The notes below the pieces were generated by a model. It saw nothing but the letters and a program-made list of their open reading frames with translations, was not told the DNA's origin and did no database searches. The position numbers and the translations under genes are program-made. Shown here in pieces: positions 26,193 to 41,515 of a stretch of DNA of 64,000 bases; position 1 is the first letter of the stretch; each line of letters opens with the position of its first letter. This DNA is from AP-15 sp963732095. GTDB lineage: Bacteria > Pseudomonadota > Alphaproteobacteria > ATCC43930 > CGMCC-115725. The stretch lies in the NCBI GenBank assembly GCA_963732095.1, contig CAVSZA010000038.1, positions 1-64,000 of the forward strand. Direction: 5' to 3'.

Positions 26193-26969
26193 TTGCGGAA
26201 ACGTCGGGGCCTGACGGGTGGGCGGCTTGCGATTTCGCTGCAGAATGCCATACTCGGCGGCTCCGATGCGCCCCCCGGTGCAGCGCCAGGCGATTACGTT
26301 TTGCTCTCAGTCGCAGATAGCGGGGTGGGCATCCCACCAGAGCGTCTCGACCGGGTTTTCGAGCCATTCTACACCACCAAGGAAGTAGGCCGGGGAACCG
26401 GCCTGGGTCTAAGCCAGGTTTACGGTTTCGTCGAGCAATCGGGCGGCCACGTCCGCATCGACAGCGCAGTCGGCGCCGGTACCACGGTGATGATCTACCT
26501 GCCCAAAGCTGAGGGTATGGCACTTGGGCGCAAAACGCCGGACCGACCGGGCGAGGAGCTGGCTAAGGGCTGTGAAACCGTGCTGCTGGTCGAGGATGAC
26601 CAGGGTGTTCTCGAAATTGTGACGGCGTGGATGGAGGAACTCGGCTACCGCGTGCTGACGGCGCAGAACGGCCGTGAGGCGCTGTCTGTGTTGAAGCGTG
26701 GCGAGCCGATTGACCTGCTGTTCACCGACTTGGTGATGCCGCACGGCATCAGCGGCGGTGAACTGGCCCGGCGGGCGCGGCAAATTCGACCGGAACTCAA
26801 GATCCTGCTGGGGTCGGGTTATTCGGCAAGAATATCGCTGGACGCTGCCGCCGCGAGCCTGCCGATCCTCGGCAAACCTTATCGACAGGTCGAACTCGCC
26901 GCAAAGCTGCGCGCGGTTCTCGCGGGGGTTCCCAAACTGGGCGCGGCCGATGACCGACAAAGGGATTAG
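26193..26969 (+). pseudogene. Hybrid histidine kinase 3' part (ATPase end plus receiver)
   Basis: The remaining 250 residues begin inside the HATPase domain (GGRLAISLQNAILGG) and contain the G1 box DSGVGIPPERLDRVFEPFYT and the G2 box GRGTGLGLSQVYGFVEQSGG. A receiver domain follows (ETVLLVEDDQGVLEIVTAWM, with the phospho-acceptor aspartate in DLLFTDLVMPHG and a conserved lysine in ILGKPYR). The sensor, the phosphorylated histidine and the N box are missing. The break lies about ten bases after the group II intron, so the intron or a deletion it promoted removed the 5' part. The receiver alone could be expressed only if a start codon near 26193 is used. Confidence 0.85.
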
Positions 26970-27499
26970 GAAAATCGGTTCATGGCGTCACGCGCTACAA
27001 GGCGACCTGACTCAATAAACTCAGCCGCGCGGTCGAAGGCGGCAGGCAATGCTGTTCGCCGCTTCGGGTTTCGCATCCGGCCGAGAAGGAACAACGCGGT
27101 TCACGACCACGGGTCTCTTCGACAGAACGCGCATGCGGGCCACCTCGGCTGCACCGAGCGCCGCATCATGGCGGCGATCGAGGCATGCGCACGGCGCGGC
27201 TCGGCGGCCATGTCGAAAACTCAAGTTCGCACTGGACTCGCCGCTGGAGGAAGACGGATTCGAACTCTTGGTCCCACGGAAGACGCCCGGCCCCCTCGCG
27301 GGTGTCGGTGGGGTTCAATATCGGCGTCGGCGCCGTAGTGCCAGTGCTGAGGCTGCCGGCGATCGGCCGGCTAGGGCTCGGCCGCTGATGTCCCGCGGGT
27401 GGACCCGCCCGCTATTGCTCCCAATCGGCTCGCGGCACCCACCAGCGGGTTTACCGTGCCGCCTGCGAAGATAGATCAAATATCTGCGGGCTCTGTTCC
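26970..27499. other. Non-coding stretch holding a repeat copy
   Basis: About 530 bases without a credible gene. Open frames on both strands have low-complexity, arginine-rich products. The tRNA-like repeat at 27224-27272 lies in the middle. Confidence 0.45.
27224..27272 (+). repeat. tRNA-3'-end-like repeat, third copy
   Basis: The copy reads AAGTTCGCACTGGACTCG, then CCGCTGGAGGAAGACGGATT and CGAACTCTTGG. It has the same spacing as the copies at 16631 and 16684 and is on the same strand, with about a fifth of positions changed. Confidence 0.6.
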
Positions 27500-27502
27500 A
27501 AA

Positions 27503-27620
27503 ACATTTGCGGACCCGCTCTTCGGCCAGCAACGGGTTCTTGCAGACCACCAGGCGTTCGCCCGGATAGTCGGGGCTGGTGATCTCGGCCATGTCACGGG
27601 TCGTAAAGTCCCGGTCCCTC
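27503..27620 (-). mobile_element. IS1634-type transposase internal remnant
   Basis: On the minus strand the frame reads TTRDMAEITSPDYPGERLVV then CKNPLLAEERVRK, a stretch I recognise from IS1634-type transposases (…SPDYPGERL-V-C-NP-LA-ER). Only about 38 residues survive, with no catalytic residues or element ends. Confidence 0.6.
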
Positions 27621-28023
27621 AGGCAATGTCATCGCGTATGCTCTTCACCCAAAGCTGTTGGTGCAAAACGACCGCGCGCCCTGCGCGCGATCGGCATAAG
27701 TGCCATAAATGGATGCACAAGATTGGCGAGGACGCGAAGCGCTTTAACGCTGGGTTAATTTCCATATCAAGTGCTTAGCGGCCCTGACCCGCAGCCTCTC
27801 CGATAAAGCGCCCCCCTTGGGCTCGCGCTGTACAATTCCTGTGGCATAATGGCGCGGAAGCCGCGCCGCCAGAGCCGGCACACGCCGTCAGGTGAGGTCG
27901 GGCGAGCTGGTGAAGCCGTCAATGAGCCGTAGCCGCATATCCCAGCCGCCCGGGACACGGGCGTCCCGCTTTGCTATGCCGGAGGATCGGGGTGAAATTG
28001 GGTCGCCACACAGTGTTCATCGA

Positions 28024-29028
28024 ATGAGGCGGCGCAATTTCACGATCGGTGTGTTGCTCGCAGCCGGAGCAGGAGCGGTGCGGGCACAAGAGCCGCCGAA
28101 GCAGCACCGGATTGCGATCGTCATTTCCGCAGGTCCTGTCGTTCGCATCAACGACCCCGAAAGTCGCTACTGGCAAGCGTTCTGGGACGAGCTGCGCCGG
28201 TTGGGTGATGTCGAGGGACAAAACCTCACCGTCGAGCGGTATTCCGGCGAGGGGAGGCCCGCGGTCTTCGCCGATCTTGCTCGCGAGGTCGTCAGCCGAA
28301 ACCCGGACGTGATCGTTGCCATTGCCGGACCCATCACGCTGGCCGTCAGCGGAGCTACCAGTACCATACCGATCGTCGCCACCGGGACTGATACTAGCTC
28401 AGGCGTCGTGCCGAGCCTGGCGCGTCCTGGCGGTAACATGACGGGCGCCAGGGTTGAATTGGGGTATGAAATCTGGGGAAAGCGCCTGCAGATCCTCAAG
28501 GAAGCCGTCCCTTCGGCATCCCGGATCGCGTACCTGGACATACGTATCTTCTGGGAAAGCGCCAGTGGGCAACAAATTCGGGAACAGCTTAGACAGGCGA
28601 GCCGACTACTGCAAATCTCGCTGACCGATGTACTGGTCGAGGAGTCGACACCCTCCGAATATCAGCACGCATTCGCTGAAATCACTCAGGACGCCCCGGA
28701 CGCGATCATCGTGAGCGGCACCAGTGAGCTTTTTCCGTACCGCCAGTTGATCGTCGAGCTGGCCGAGAAAAGCCGCTTGCCGGGGATGTATCCCTGGCGC
28801 GATTACGCGGAGGCCGGCGGGCTGATGGCCTATGGGACCGACCTCGTCGAGCTCTGGCGCCGGCTCGCCGATGACGTGCATCAAATTCTCAACGGGGCCA
28901 ATCCCGGCGACATTCCGATTTACCAACCGACCAAATTCGAGTTCCTGATCAATCTGAAAGCCGCCAAGGCACTGGGCCTCACCCTCCCTCCCGCATTGCT
29001 CGCAGCCGCCGATGAGGTCCTCGAATGA
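28024..29028 (+). CDS. ABC transporter substrate-binding protein (PF04392), array 2 copy 1
   Basis: This 334-residue PF04392 protein has the leader MRRRNFTIGVLLAAGAGAVR ending in AQ, a twin-arginine type signal. The mature start KQHRIAIVISAGPVVRINDP, then SLARPGGNMTGARVELGYEI, YPWRDYAEAGGLMAYGTDLV and ALGLTLPPALLAAADEVLE place it in the same subgroup as the gene at 4740. Just upstream, ATCGAATGAGG is the same junction that links genes in array 1, so a preceding copy has been deleted down to its last codons. The stop overlaps the next gene by ATGA. No transporter subunits are near. Confidence 0.93.
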   Translation: MRRRNFTIGVLLAAGAGAVRAQEPPKQHRIAIVISAGPVVRINDPESRYWQAFWDELRRLGDVEGQNLTVERYSGEGRPAVFADLAREVVSRNPDVIVAIAGPITLAVSGATSTIPIVATGTDTSSGVVPSLARPGGNMTGARVELGYEIWGKRLQILKEAVPSASRIAYLDIRIFWESASGQQIREQLRQASRLLQISLTDVLVEESTPSEYQHAFAEITQDAPDAIIVSGTSELFPYRQLIVELAEKSRLPGMYPWRDYAEAGGLMAYGTDLVELWRRLADDVHQILNGANPGDIPIYQPTKFEFLINLKAAKALGLTLPPALLAAADEVLE

Positions 29029-30017
29029 GGCGGCGCGATCTCGCGATAGGTCTGTTGCTCGCCGCTGCAGTCGCAAGAGCGCGGGCGCAGCAGTCGGTGA
29101 AGCAACATCGGATCGCGATCGTCATCCCGGCAGGTCCGGTCGCTGTCATCGACGGAACTGCAAGTCGTCCCTATCAGGCGTTTTGGGAGGAGTTGCGCCG
29201 ATCGGGCGATGTCGAGGGACAAAACCTCATCGTCGAGCGGTATTCCGCCGAGGGGCGGCACGCGGGCTATGGCGATCTCGCTCGGCAGGTCGTGGGCCGG
29301 AACCCGGACGTGATCGTTGCCATGACCGACGCCATCGCGCAGGCGATCCGCGCCGCCACCGACACAATACCGATCGTTTGGATCGGGGGCGATCCGATCC
29401 TGGCCGGGTTCGCGACAAGCCTGGCACGCCCGGAAGGCAACATCACCGGCGTCACCGTTAACGCGGGGATCGAGATCTGGGGGAAGCGCCTGCAGATCCT
29501 CAAGGAAGTCGTCCTTTCGGCATCCAAGGTCGCGTGGCTGACGACGCGCACGTCGCAAGATCTCGACAAATCGCTTCGCGAAGAAGCAGGCCGGCGATTG
29601 CAGATCTCGGTGATCGATATGGCGCTCCAAGGGTCGACCCCGTCTGAGGTTGAGCGCCTGTTCGCCGATATCGCCCAACAGCGGCTGGACGCGATCATGG
29701 TCAACTCCCACGGCGATCTTTTAGCTCACCGCCAGTTGATCGTCGAACTCGCCGAGAAAGACCGCCTGCCGGCGATCTATCCCTGGCGTGAATACATGGA
29801 AGCGGGCGGGCTGATGGCCTATGCGACCGACCTCGTCGAGCTCTTTCGGCGCATCGCCAATGATGTGCACCAAATCCTCAACGGTGCGAAACCGGGCGAC
29901 ATTCCGATTTATCAACCAACCAAATACGAGTTCCTGATCAATCTGAAAGCCGCCAAGGCTCTCGGCCTTACCGTTCCGCCCTCACTGGTGGCGACCGCCG
30001 ACGAAGTGATCGAATGA
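29025..30017 (+). CDS. ABC transporter substrate-binding protein (PF04392), array 2 copy 2
   Basis: This 330-residue PF04392 protein has the leader MRRRDLAIGLLLAAAVARAR ending in AQ. The mature part starts KQHRIAIVIPAGPVAVIDGT and contains SLARPEGNITGVTVNAGIEI, where a glutamate replaces the usual glycine of RPGGN, then YPWREYMEAGGLMAYATDLV and ALGLTVPPSLVATADEVIE. It is the closest relative in the window of the gene at 4740, which suggests that the two arrays share an origin. It overlaps both neighbours by ATGA. Confidence 0.93.
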   Translation: MRRRDLAIGLLLAAAVARARAQQSVKQHRIAIVIPAGPVAVIDGTASRPYQAFWEELRRSGDVEGQNLIVERYSAEGRHAGYGDLARQVVGRNPDVIVAMTDAIAQAIRAATDTIPIVWIGGDPILAGFATSLARPEGNITGVTVNAGIEIWGKRLQILKEVVLSASKVAWLTTRTSQDLDKSLREEAGRRLQISVIDMALQGSTPSEVERLFADIAQQRLDAIMVNSHGDLLAHRQLIVELAEKDRLPAIYPWREYMEAGGLMAYATDLVELFRRIANDVHQILNGAKPGDIPIYQPTKYEFLINLKAAKALGLTVPPSLVATADEVIE

Positions 30018-30105
30018 GGCGGCGCGACTTCACCATTGGTCTGTTGCCTCGAGACTGCGATGCCATCGGCGCGGGCGCAAGAACCGACGAAGCAGCACCC
30101 AAATG
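30014..30105 (+). pseudogene. N-terminal remnant of a PF04392 substrate-binding protein, array 2 copy 3
   Basis: Only the leader and a few mature residues survive (MRRRDFTIGLL, then after a one-base shift AMPSARAQEPTKQH). The rest has been deleted, and the sequence runs into unrelated DNA ahead of a recombinase remnant. Confidence 0.75.
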
Positions 30106-30199
30106 CCCCCCTCCCGGCCGGTGTGGCAACCTTAGTCCCCGTCGTGCACACCGAGGATCTGACCGCCCGCTTCGGTGGGCTACCCACCCTCAATCGGGT

Positions 30200-30396
30200 C
30201 TAGCTCAGCGGCAGCCGCGAATGGTCCAGCAGCTTCTCGGCGGTGAGATCACTCGGCTGATGGCCATCGAGGATGGCCCGGGTGATGTCGGGGGCAAGGT
30301 AGATCAGCCGCACGAGGCGGGTGAAGTAGGAGCCGTACAGCTTCTCGCGCTGGGCCACATCGACGAGCTGCTGACCGCGGCTGTGGACCAGCTTTT
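30200..30396 (-). pseudogene. C-terminal remnant of a second large serine recombinase
   Basis: The minus strand encodes about 65 residues (DVAQREKLYGSYFTRLVRLI, YLAPDITRAILDGHQPSDLT, AEKLLDHSRLPLS, stop). This matches the C-terminal helix-turn-helix region of recombinases like the one at 240 (ISRRYIRRLVDLAFLSPELV, AILQGGQPVELTATRL). The rest of the gene is absent. Confidence 0.75.
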
Positions 30397-30413
30397 AGCG
30401 ATGCCTATTAGAA

Positions 30414-31400
30414 TTAGAGCATCCGCTCGTCGGGGCCGATCAGGTTCCACGGCGTCTCGCCGAGGATGGCGCGCCGGCAATTCTGCACAGCGCGCCGGAG
30501 GTATTCGTCACGCCATGCCCCGCCCCCCGCCGAATTGTGCGGCGAGCCGATGACGTTCGGGAGGTAGAGAAACGGGTGACCCATCGCAAAGCGGCCGTGC
30601 CGCACTGGTTCCACCCACCACGCATCGATGCCGGCGAAAAAGTGCGGATGGGCGACAAGATGCGCGTAGAGCGCTCCCTCATCGATGATCTCGCCACGCG
30701 CGACGTTAATCAGGATCGCGTTCTCCTTCATCAGGTCCAGTTCGCGCGCGCCGATCAATCCCTCGGTGGCGGTCGTCAGCGCGGCGCTGATGACGAGGAC
30801 ATCGGCGACGCGCAACATCTCGTCGAGGAGCTCGGCCGTCGCGATCCAGTCGGTCGGCTCGTCGCTCGCGCCGCGGCGGTTGATTGCGTGAATTTTCATC
30901 CCGAAGGCGCGCATCAGCCGCGCCGTCGCGACGCCGACATTGCCGAAGCCGAGGATGCCGCAGACGCCGCCGCGCAGCATCCGGTTGCCGCTGCTCTGGT
31001 TGAATTCGCCGCGCTTTAGGTTGGCGTGCTCGATGAACAGGCGCTTCGCCGCAGCCAGCGCCAGCGCGACGATGTGCTCCGACATCGGTTCGGCTCCTCC
31101 GCCCTTATTGGCGGCAACCGCCAATTCCCGCGGCAGGTCGCGGGTCGGCACCCAATCGACGCCGGCGGCGGTGAACTGCAATAGCCGAGCATTGCGGATC
31201 AGCAGGATCTCGTCCGGCCGCAGTTCCTTCGACGTGTCATGGGACAGCACCGCCCCAGCGCGCCCGAGCGCGTCGGCTCGGTCGGCCGGCGCCAGATCGA
31301 CGAGATAGATCGCCTCGGCGGTCCCGCTCAGTTCTTCCGCGACGATCGCCCGGCTGCGCCCCGTCAGCGGATAGGTCACCACCAGCGGCCCTCCACTCAT
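30414..31400 (-). CDS. D-2-hydroxyacid dehydrogenase (NAD-dependent)
   Basis: This 328-residue protein belongs to the D-isomer-specific 2-hydroxyacid dehydrogenases, which reversibly reduce 2-oxoacids with NAD(P)H. The nucleotide-binding fold is visible in VCGILGFGNVGVATARLM (G-x-G-x2-G), followed by FGMKIHAINRRG, where the arginines after the second strand could favour NADP. The catalytic arginine is in NVARGEIIDEGALYAHL, and the catalytic histidine in IGSPHNSAGG. The length is normal. The start ATG at 31400 has GGAGG seven bases upstream. The substrate cannot be told; relatives include glyoxylate/hydroxypyruvate and phosphoglycerate-type reductases. It appears monocistronic. Confidence 0.92.
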   Translation of the reverse strand: MSGGPLVVTYPLTGRSRAIVAEELSGTAEAIYLVDLAPADRADALGRAGAVLSHDTSKELRPDEILLIRNARLLQFTAAGVDWVPTRDLPRELAVAANKGGGAEPMSEHIVALALAAAKRLFIEHANLKRGEFNQSSGNRMLRGGVCGILGFGNVGVATARLMRAFGMKIHAINRRGASDEPTDWIATAELLDEMLRVADVLVISAALTTATEGLIGARELDLMKENAILINVARGEIIDEGALYAHLVAHPHFFAGIDAWWVEPVRHGRFAMGHPFLYLPNVIGSPHNSAGGGAWRDEYLRRAVQNCRRAILGETPWNLIGPDERML

Positions 31401-31740
31401 TCACCAGCCTCCGTACTGATTCATCTGCAGTATAGGATTTGAGCTAGGGTTTCCCGATGCAATCCGTACGCCTTTTCCCCCGCCCTTTGCCCGACAGAAA
31501 TCTTTCGAGCTGCCGCGCGCCTCGCGGGGATGACGCTATGGCGCTGATCTGCAAGTGAGGAATGGGCAGCCCGCTTGCACTGCTCGGCGTGTGGCAGGCA
31601 TGACGCGGATTTCGTAGTCACCGGCGCTCGCCGATAGCAGCATCTTAGCCCGCATTCCCCGGATGAAGCGGCGATTTTGAGCGCACTACGGACGTTCAGG
31701 GTTAAATCCAGTTGCTTGTGGGGGATCGAATGGAGCGTCG
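31401..31740. other. Intergenic region
   Basis: About 340 bases between divergent genes. I see no gene; the short minus-strand frame at 31421-31621 lacks a ribosome binding site and protein-like composition. The left end of the IS1380 element should lie here, but I could not mark an inverted repeat. Confidence 0.4.
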
Positions 31741-32222
31741 ATGGCGGACCCGACGGGTGTAGCGGACAGGGGGGCGCTAAGGCTCGATTTCGACCGCCGT
31801 TTGATGATCCAATTTCGTGGCTCCGCGGTCACCTCCGATGGCGGATTGCTGGCCTATCGTGAATTGGACGACGCGCTCGCTCTGACCGCAAGCGGCGGCG
31901 AAAGATTGGCGGAGGCGCGCACCGGCAAGAACCGACGCCACTTCTTGGTCGGATTGCTGCGGCAGTCGGTATTAGGGCGGCTGGCCGGCTATGAGGACGT
32001 AAACGACGCCGATCGATTATGCCGCGACCCGACAATGCGCTGGGTGGTCGGCGGCGCGGCGCCAATGGGCCGGGCTGCCTCGGCCAGCCAGATGGGGCGC
32101 TTCCAGACCGAGTGGCTGGTGCGGTCGGACAACGTTGCTGCCCTCGCCGACCTGCCGGGCCAGTGGATCGACGCGGTGCACCAGCGACGACCGCCGAAGA
32201 CCATCGTGCTCGACATGGATTC
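31741..32222 (+). mobile_element. IS1380-family transposase N-terminal remnant
   Basis: The frame MADPTGVADRGALRLDFDRR, SAVTSDGGLLAYRELDDALA, RQSVLGRLAGYEDVNDADRL, CRDPTMRWVVGG and TIVLDMDS matches the first third of IS1380-type transposases. The first DDE aspartate is in LDMDS. After it the sequence breaks off (stop TAG at 32227) and unrelated DNA follows, so the transposase is inactive. Confidence 0.85.
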
Positions 32223-32229
32223 GAAATAG

Positions 32230-32507
32230 TCGGCGAGCTCTGGAGGCGGGCCGGGATCAAGAAGGCCACGGACCTCGGCGTCAAAAGTTGTTCACAAACA
32301 ATTACCATCAGCAAAACACTGTTACAAATCTTTACCTCACAATAACGGGATTATTTGCTTTGGGGCTCTCACGTTGAGTTCTGTTGTGATAATTTACAAT
32401 TTGAGTCCCTCCCAGTCGGGAACCTGAGATACCGCATCTGGTCGGGAGGCTACCTGGATCAAGAACGTTTCGCTTCCCCAAGGCTGAGCATAACAGGATC
32501 CGATAAA
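32230..32507. other. Upstream region of the multi-HAMP kinase
   Basis: A non-coding segment with an AT-rich core (32284-32400) that contrasts with its GC-rich surroundings. It is a likely promoter region for the kinase operon, although I could not fix consensus boxes. AGGA at 32494 precedes the ATG at 32508 by nine to ten bases. Confidence 0.4.
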
Positions 32508-38835
<6,328 letters not shown>

Positions 38836-38964
38836 AGCTGGCGTCTCTCGTGCAACAGACTCTTTTCCTCCCCAATGGGCTCCCCGTTCCGGCGCTCGCA
38901 GCGACGGGTCCCTTGATGCGCTCACCAGGTAAGGCCCGGGGTGAGGTGCAGGTTTCGCATGAGT

Positions 38965-39010
38965 GAAGCATCGTGACCGACCAGGATGAAGCATCGTGAC
39001 CGACCAGGAT
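38965..39010 (+). repeat. 23-bp tandem duplication over a start codon
   Basis: GAAGCATCGTGACCGACCAG followed by GAT occurs twice back to back (38965-38987 and 38988-39010). Each copy contains the GTG start of the following kinase gene. Only the second GTG (38996) opens the long frame; the first would give an eight-residue peptide. The first copy also supplies AGGA nine bases before the second GTG. Confidence 0.9.
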
Positions 39011-40721
39011 AGAGTCGACATCCTCCTCGTCGACGACCAGCCGGCGAAGCTGCTGAGTTATGAAGCAATTTTGGAGCAGCTGGGGGAGAACCTCATCAAG
39101 GCCGGGTCGGCTACAGAAGCCCTCGAGCAGCTCTTGAAGCGTAACGTAGCGGTCATTCTGATCGACGTCTGCATGCCCGACCTCGATGGCTTTCAGTTGG
39201 CGACGATGATCCGCGAGCACCCCCGCTTTCAGAAAACCGCGATTATTTTCGTATCCGCCATCCAGGTCACCGATGTCGATCTGTTGCGTGGCTACCAACT
39301 TGGAGCGGTGGACTACGTTCCAGTGCCGGTGGTTCCCGAGTTACTGCGGGCCAAGGTCAAGGTATTTGCCGAGCTCTATCGTAAAACACGACAGCTCGAG
39401 CGCCTGAATGCCGAGCTTGAGATCCGTGTTGCCGAGCGGACCGCAGAGCTCGCGAATGCCAACGCCGAGCTCGAGCGGCGGGTCGAGCAACGCACCCGAG
39501 AGCGCGAGGAGGCGCTCGCGCAAGTCCACGAAATGCGAAAACTCGAAAGCCTCGGGCAATTGACCGGGGGAGTTGCTCACGACTTCAATAATTTGCTGAT
39601 GGCGGTGCTTGGCAATCTCGAGCTGGTGAAGAAAGCCCTCTCGGGCAACCCGCGTCTTCTGCGTCTGATTGACGGCGCAATTCAAGGCGCTGAACGGGGA
39701 GCCACGCTAACCAAGCGCATGCTCGCCTTTGCTCGCCGCCAGGAGCTTAGACCCGAGGTCGTGGACATAGCCGAACTCGTTGACAGCGTCATCGAGATGC
39801 TACGCCGCTCGGTCGGGCCCACTATTCTGATTTCGACAGATGTTGGCGTGGATCTGTCGCCAGTTCGCGTCGACCGCAACCAGCTAGAGCTGGCGTTGTT
39901 GAACCTTGCCCTGAACGCCCGCGACGCAATGCCCAACGGCGGGGAACTCATGATCGCAGCGCGTCGCGAGGATGGCGAAGTAGCTGGGCTGAGGCCGGAT
40001 ATTTATGCACGTATCGAAGTAAGGGATACAGGCTTCGGTATGGACGAGGCGACTCACCGCCGGGCAACCGAGCCGTTCTTCACAACCAAGGGTCCCGGTC
40101 GGGGCACCGGTCTCGGATTGTCGATGGTGGACGGTTTTGTTGCCCAATCGGGCGGCGTTATGCGGATCGAAAGCCAGCCAAGCGTCGGCACCTCTGTCAA
40201 GCTTTGGCTACCGGTTTGTGTCGCTCTCGGACAAGACCAACCGGACGAGCCGTTGTTGCTTCGCGTGGAGAACAGCCGTTCTCTTCGGATTCTCCTGGTC
40301 GATGACGACTCGATGGTCGCTGCTGGTACCGCTGCGATGATCCAAGATCTCGGCCATTCAGTAATCGAAGCGGAGTTCTGCTTCGCGCGCGCTCGATTTG
40401 TTGAGTACTCAACCTGATGTCGATGTGGTGATAACTGATTATGCCATGCCGGGGATGACGGGTAGCGAGCTTGCGGCGGCAATCAACCGCCTGCGGCCAG
40501 GCTTGCCGGTCGTCATTGCCACGGGTTATTCGGATGCTCCGGAGCAAGCCGGCTTGCCCCGCCTTAATAAACCTTACCGGCAACAAGACTTGGTGAACTT
40601 GTTCGCCATCCTATCCGGTGATAGGTCACGCGCCGACGGCAGCGCATTGTGCACTGCTTCAAATCAGCTCTATCCCGCCCGGCAATGTCTTTTAGTGGAG
40701 CCGAGAAGGGGTGATGTGTAA
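38996..40721 (+). pseudogene. Receiver-kinase-receiver hybrid histidine kinase, frameshifted near 40385
   Basis: The start is GTG at 38996. An N-terminal receiver (VDILLVDDQPAKLLSYEAIL, aspartate in ILIDVCMPDLDGF) is followed by a coiled coil rich in arginine and glutamate, a HisKA domain with the phospho-histidine in LTGGVAHDFNNLL, a HATPase domain (LALNARDAMPNGG, VRDTGFGMDE, GRGTGLGLSMVDGF) and a C-terminal receiver (LRILLVDDDSMVAAGTAAMI). Near 40385 the last receiver breaks and continues in another frame as ALDLLSTQPDVDVVITDYAM with its aspartate. One inserted or missing base explains this, and it may be a sequencing error. There is no membrane segment. It is 160 bases behind the multi-HAMP kinase on the same strand, and its N-terminal receiver could accept phosphate from that kinase. 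Confidence 0.88.
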
Positions 40722-41515
40722 CGAGCCAGCGCTGACGGCGCTCAGAATTCCAGTACACCGGATCCGTCTAATCTTAATGCCGGCTGAAACGGCTTCATCA
40801 TAATCACGTTCGAATTGGTCTTGCATACTTCCGGCGCAGCGTTTTTGCGACGTTTCGCGCCAAATCGGTCTAGACGATGAGACTTCTGAAGGGACAAGGG
40901 CCCCGCTATCGGACAAAGAGACAGTGACATCGGCGTAACCGTTGATGGCCTCAGTCCGGGACGGCGCTCACGCGCTTCTTGATCAAGCCAGCATCGGACC
41001 GAAAGAAAGTAGTCATCTGGCAGCTCCGTATGCGGCATTACGCTCTGCACTGACTAGTCTGGCTAACGTCAGCTCATGGCACTGACCGGCGGTGCCGGCC
41101 GTCCGCAAGCAGGTCGGCTCTTAAAGGTAGACCGGCGGTGCTTTCGCTGTGGCAAGTCTTCTCAGGCTGGACCCGAGGCCGAACTCCCCCGTTCAATGAA
41201 CGCGGCCCATTCACGACTTGGATTTGTCGATGGCGAGCGCGATCCAATCTGAACCGCATGACGAGGCAACGAGGTGCCGAGGGCCGGATACAGCGCACCC
41301 GTCCGGCCGGTAAGTGAAAACCCTGAGAAAAACGCCTTCCAGATCGGCAGCTTGCTGTCCGATGCCGGCCGGAATGGTGAGGTTTGCGACTTTCACGAAT
41401 GCCGTCTTTGTTGCCTGAGGCTGGGCCGCAGCGACGACATTCGGGACTCGACCGCGGACCGAGGGTTCGCAGACTCTTCGCTGGAGGGGATGGGATTCGA
41501 ACTCGCGGTCCGCCT
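40722..41515. other. Non-coding region with a repeat copy
   Basis: About 790 bases between convergent genes with no credible gene on either strand. It contains the fourth tRNA-like repeat copy at 41463-41508. Long arginine-rich open frames here (for example 41074-41592 on the minus strand) show no family character. Confidence 0.45.
41463..41508 (+). repeat. tRNA-3'-end-like repeat, fourth copy
   Basis: GGGTTCGCAGACTCTTCG, then CTGGAGGGGATGGGATTCGA and ACTCGCGG, in the same order and strand as the other copies. Read as protein it gives GGDGIRTRGP, a phrase familiar from spurious genes predicted over tRNA ends. Confidence 0.6.

Noticed and set aside
27049..27474. A 141-codon frame containing PLEEDGFELLVPRK
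   Set aside because: This phrase comes from the tRNA-like repeat and is a common spurious translation; the rest is arginine- and alanine-rich.
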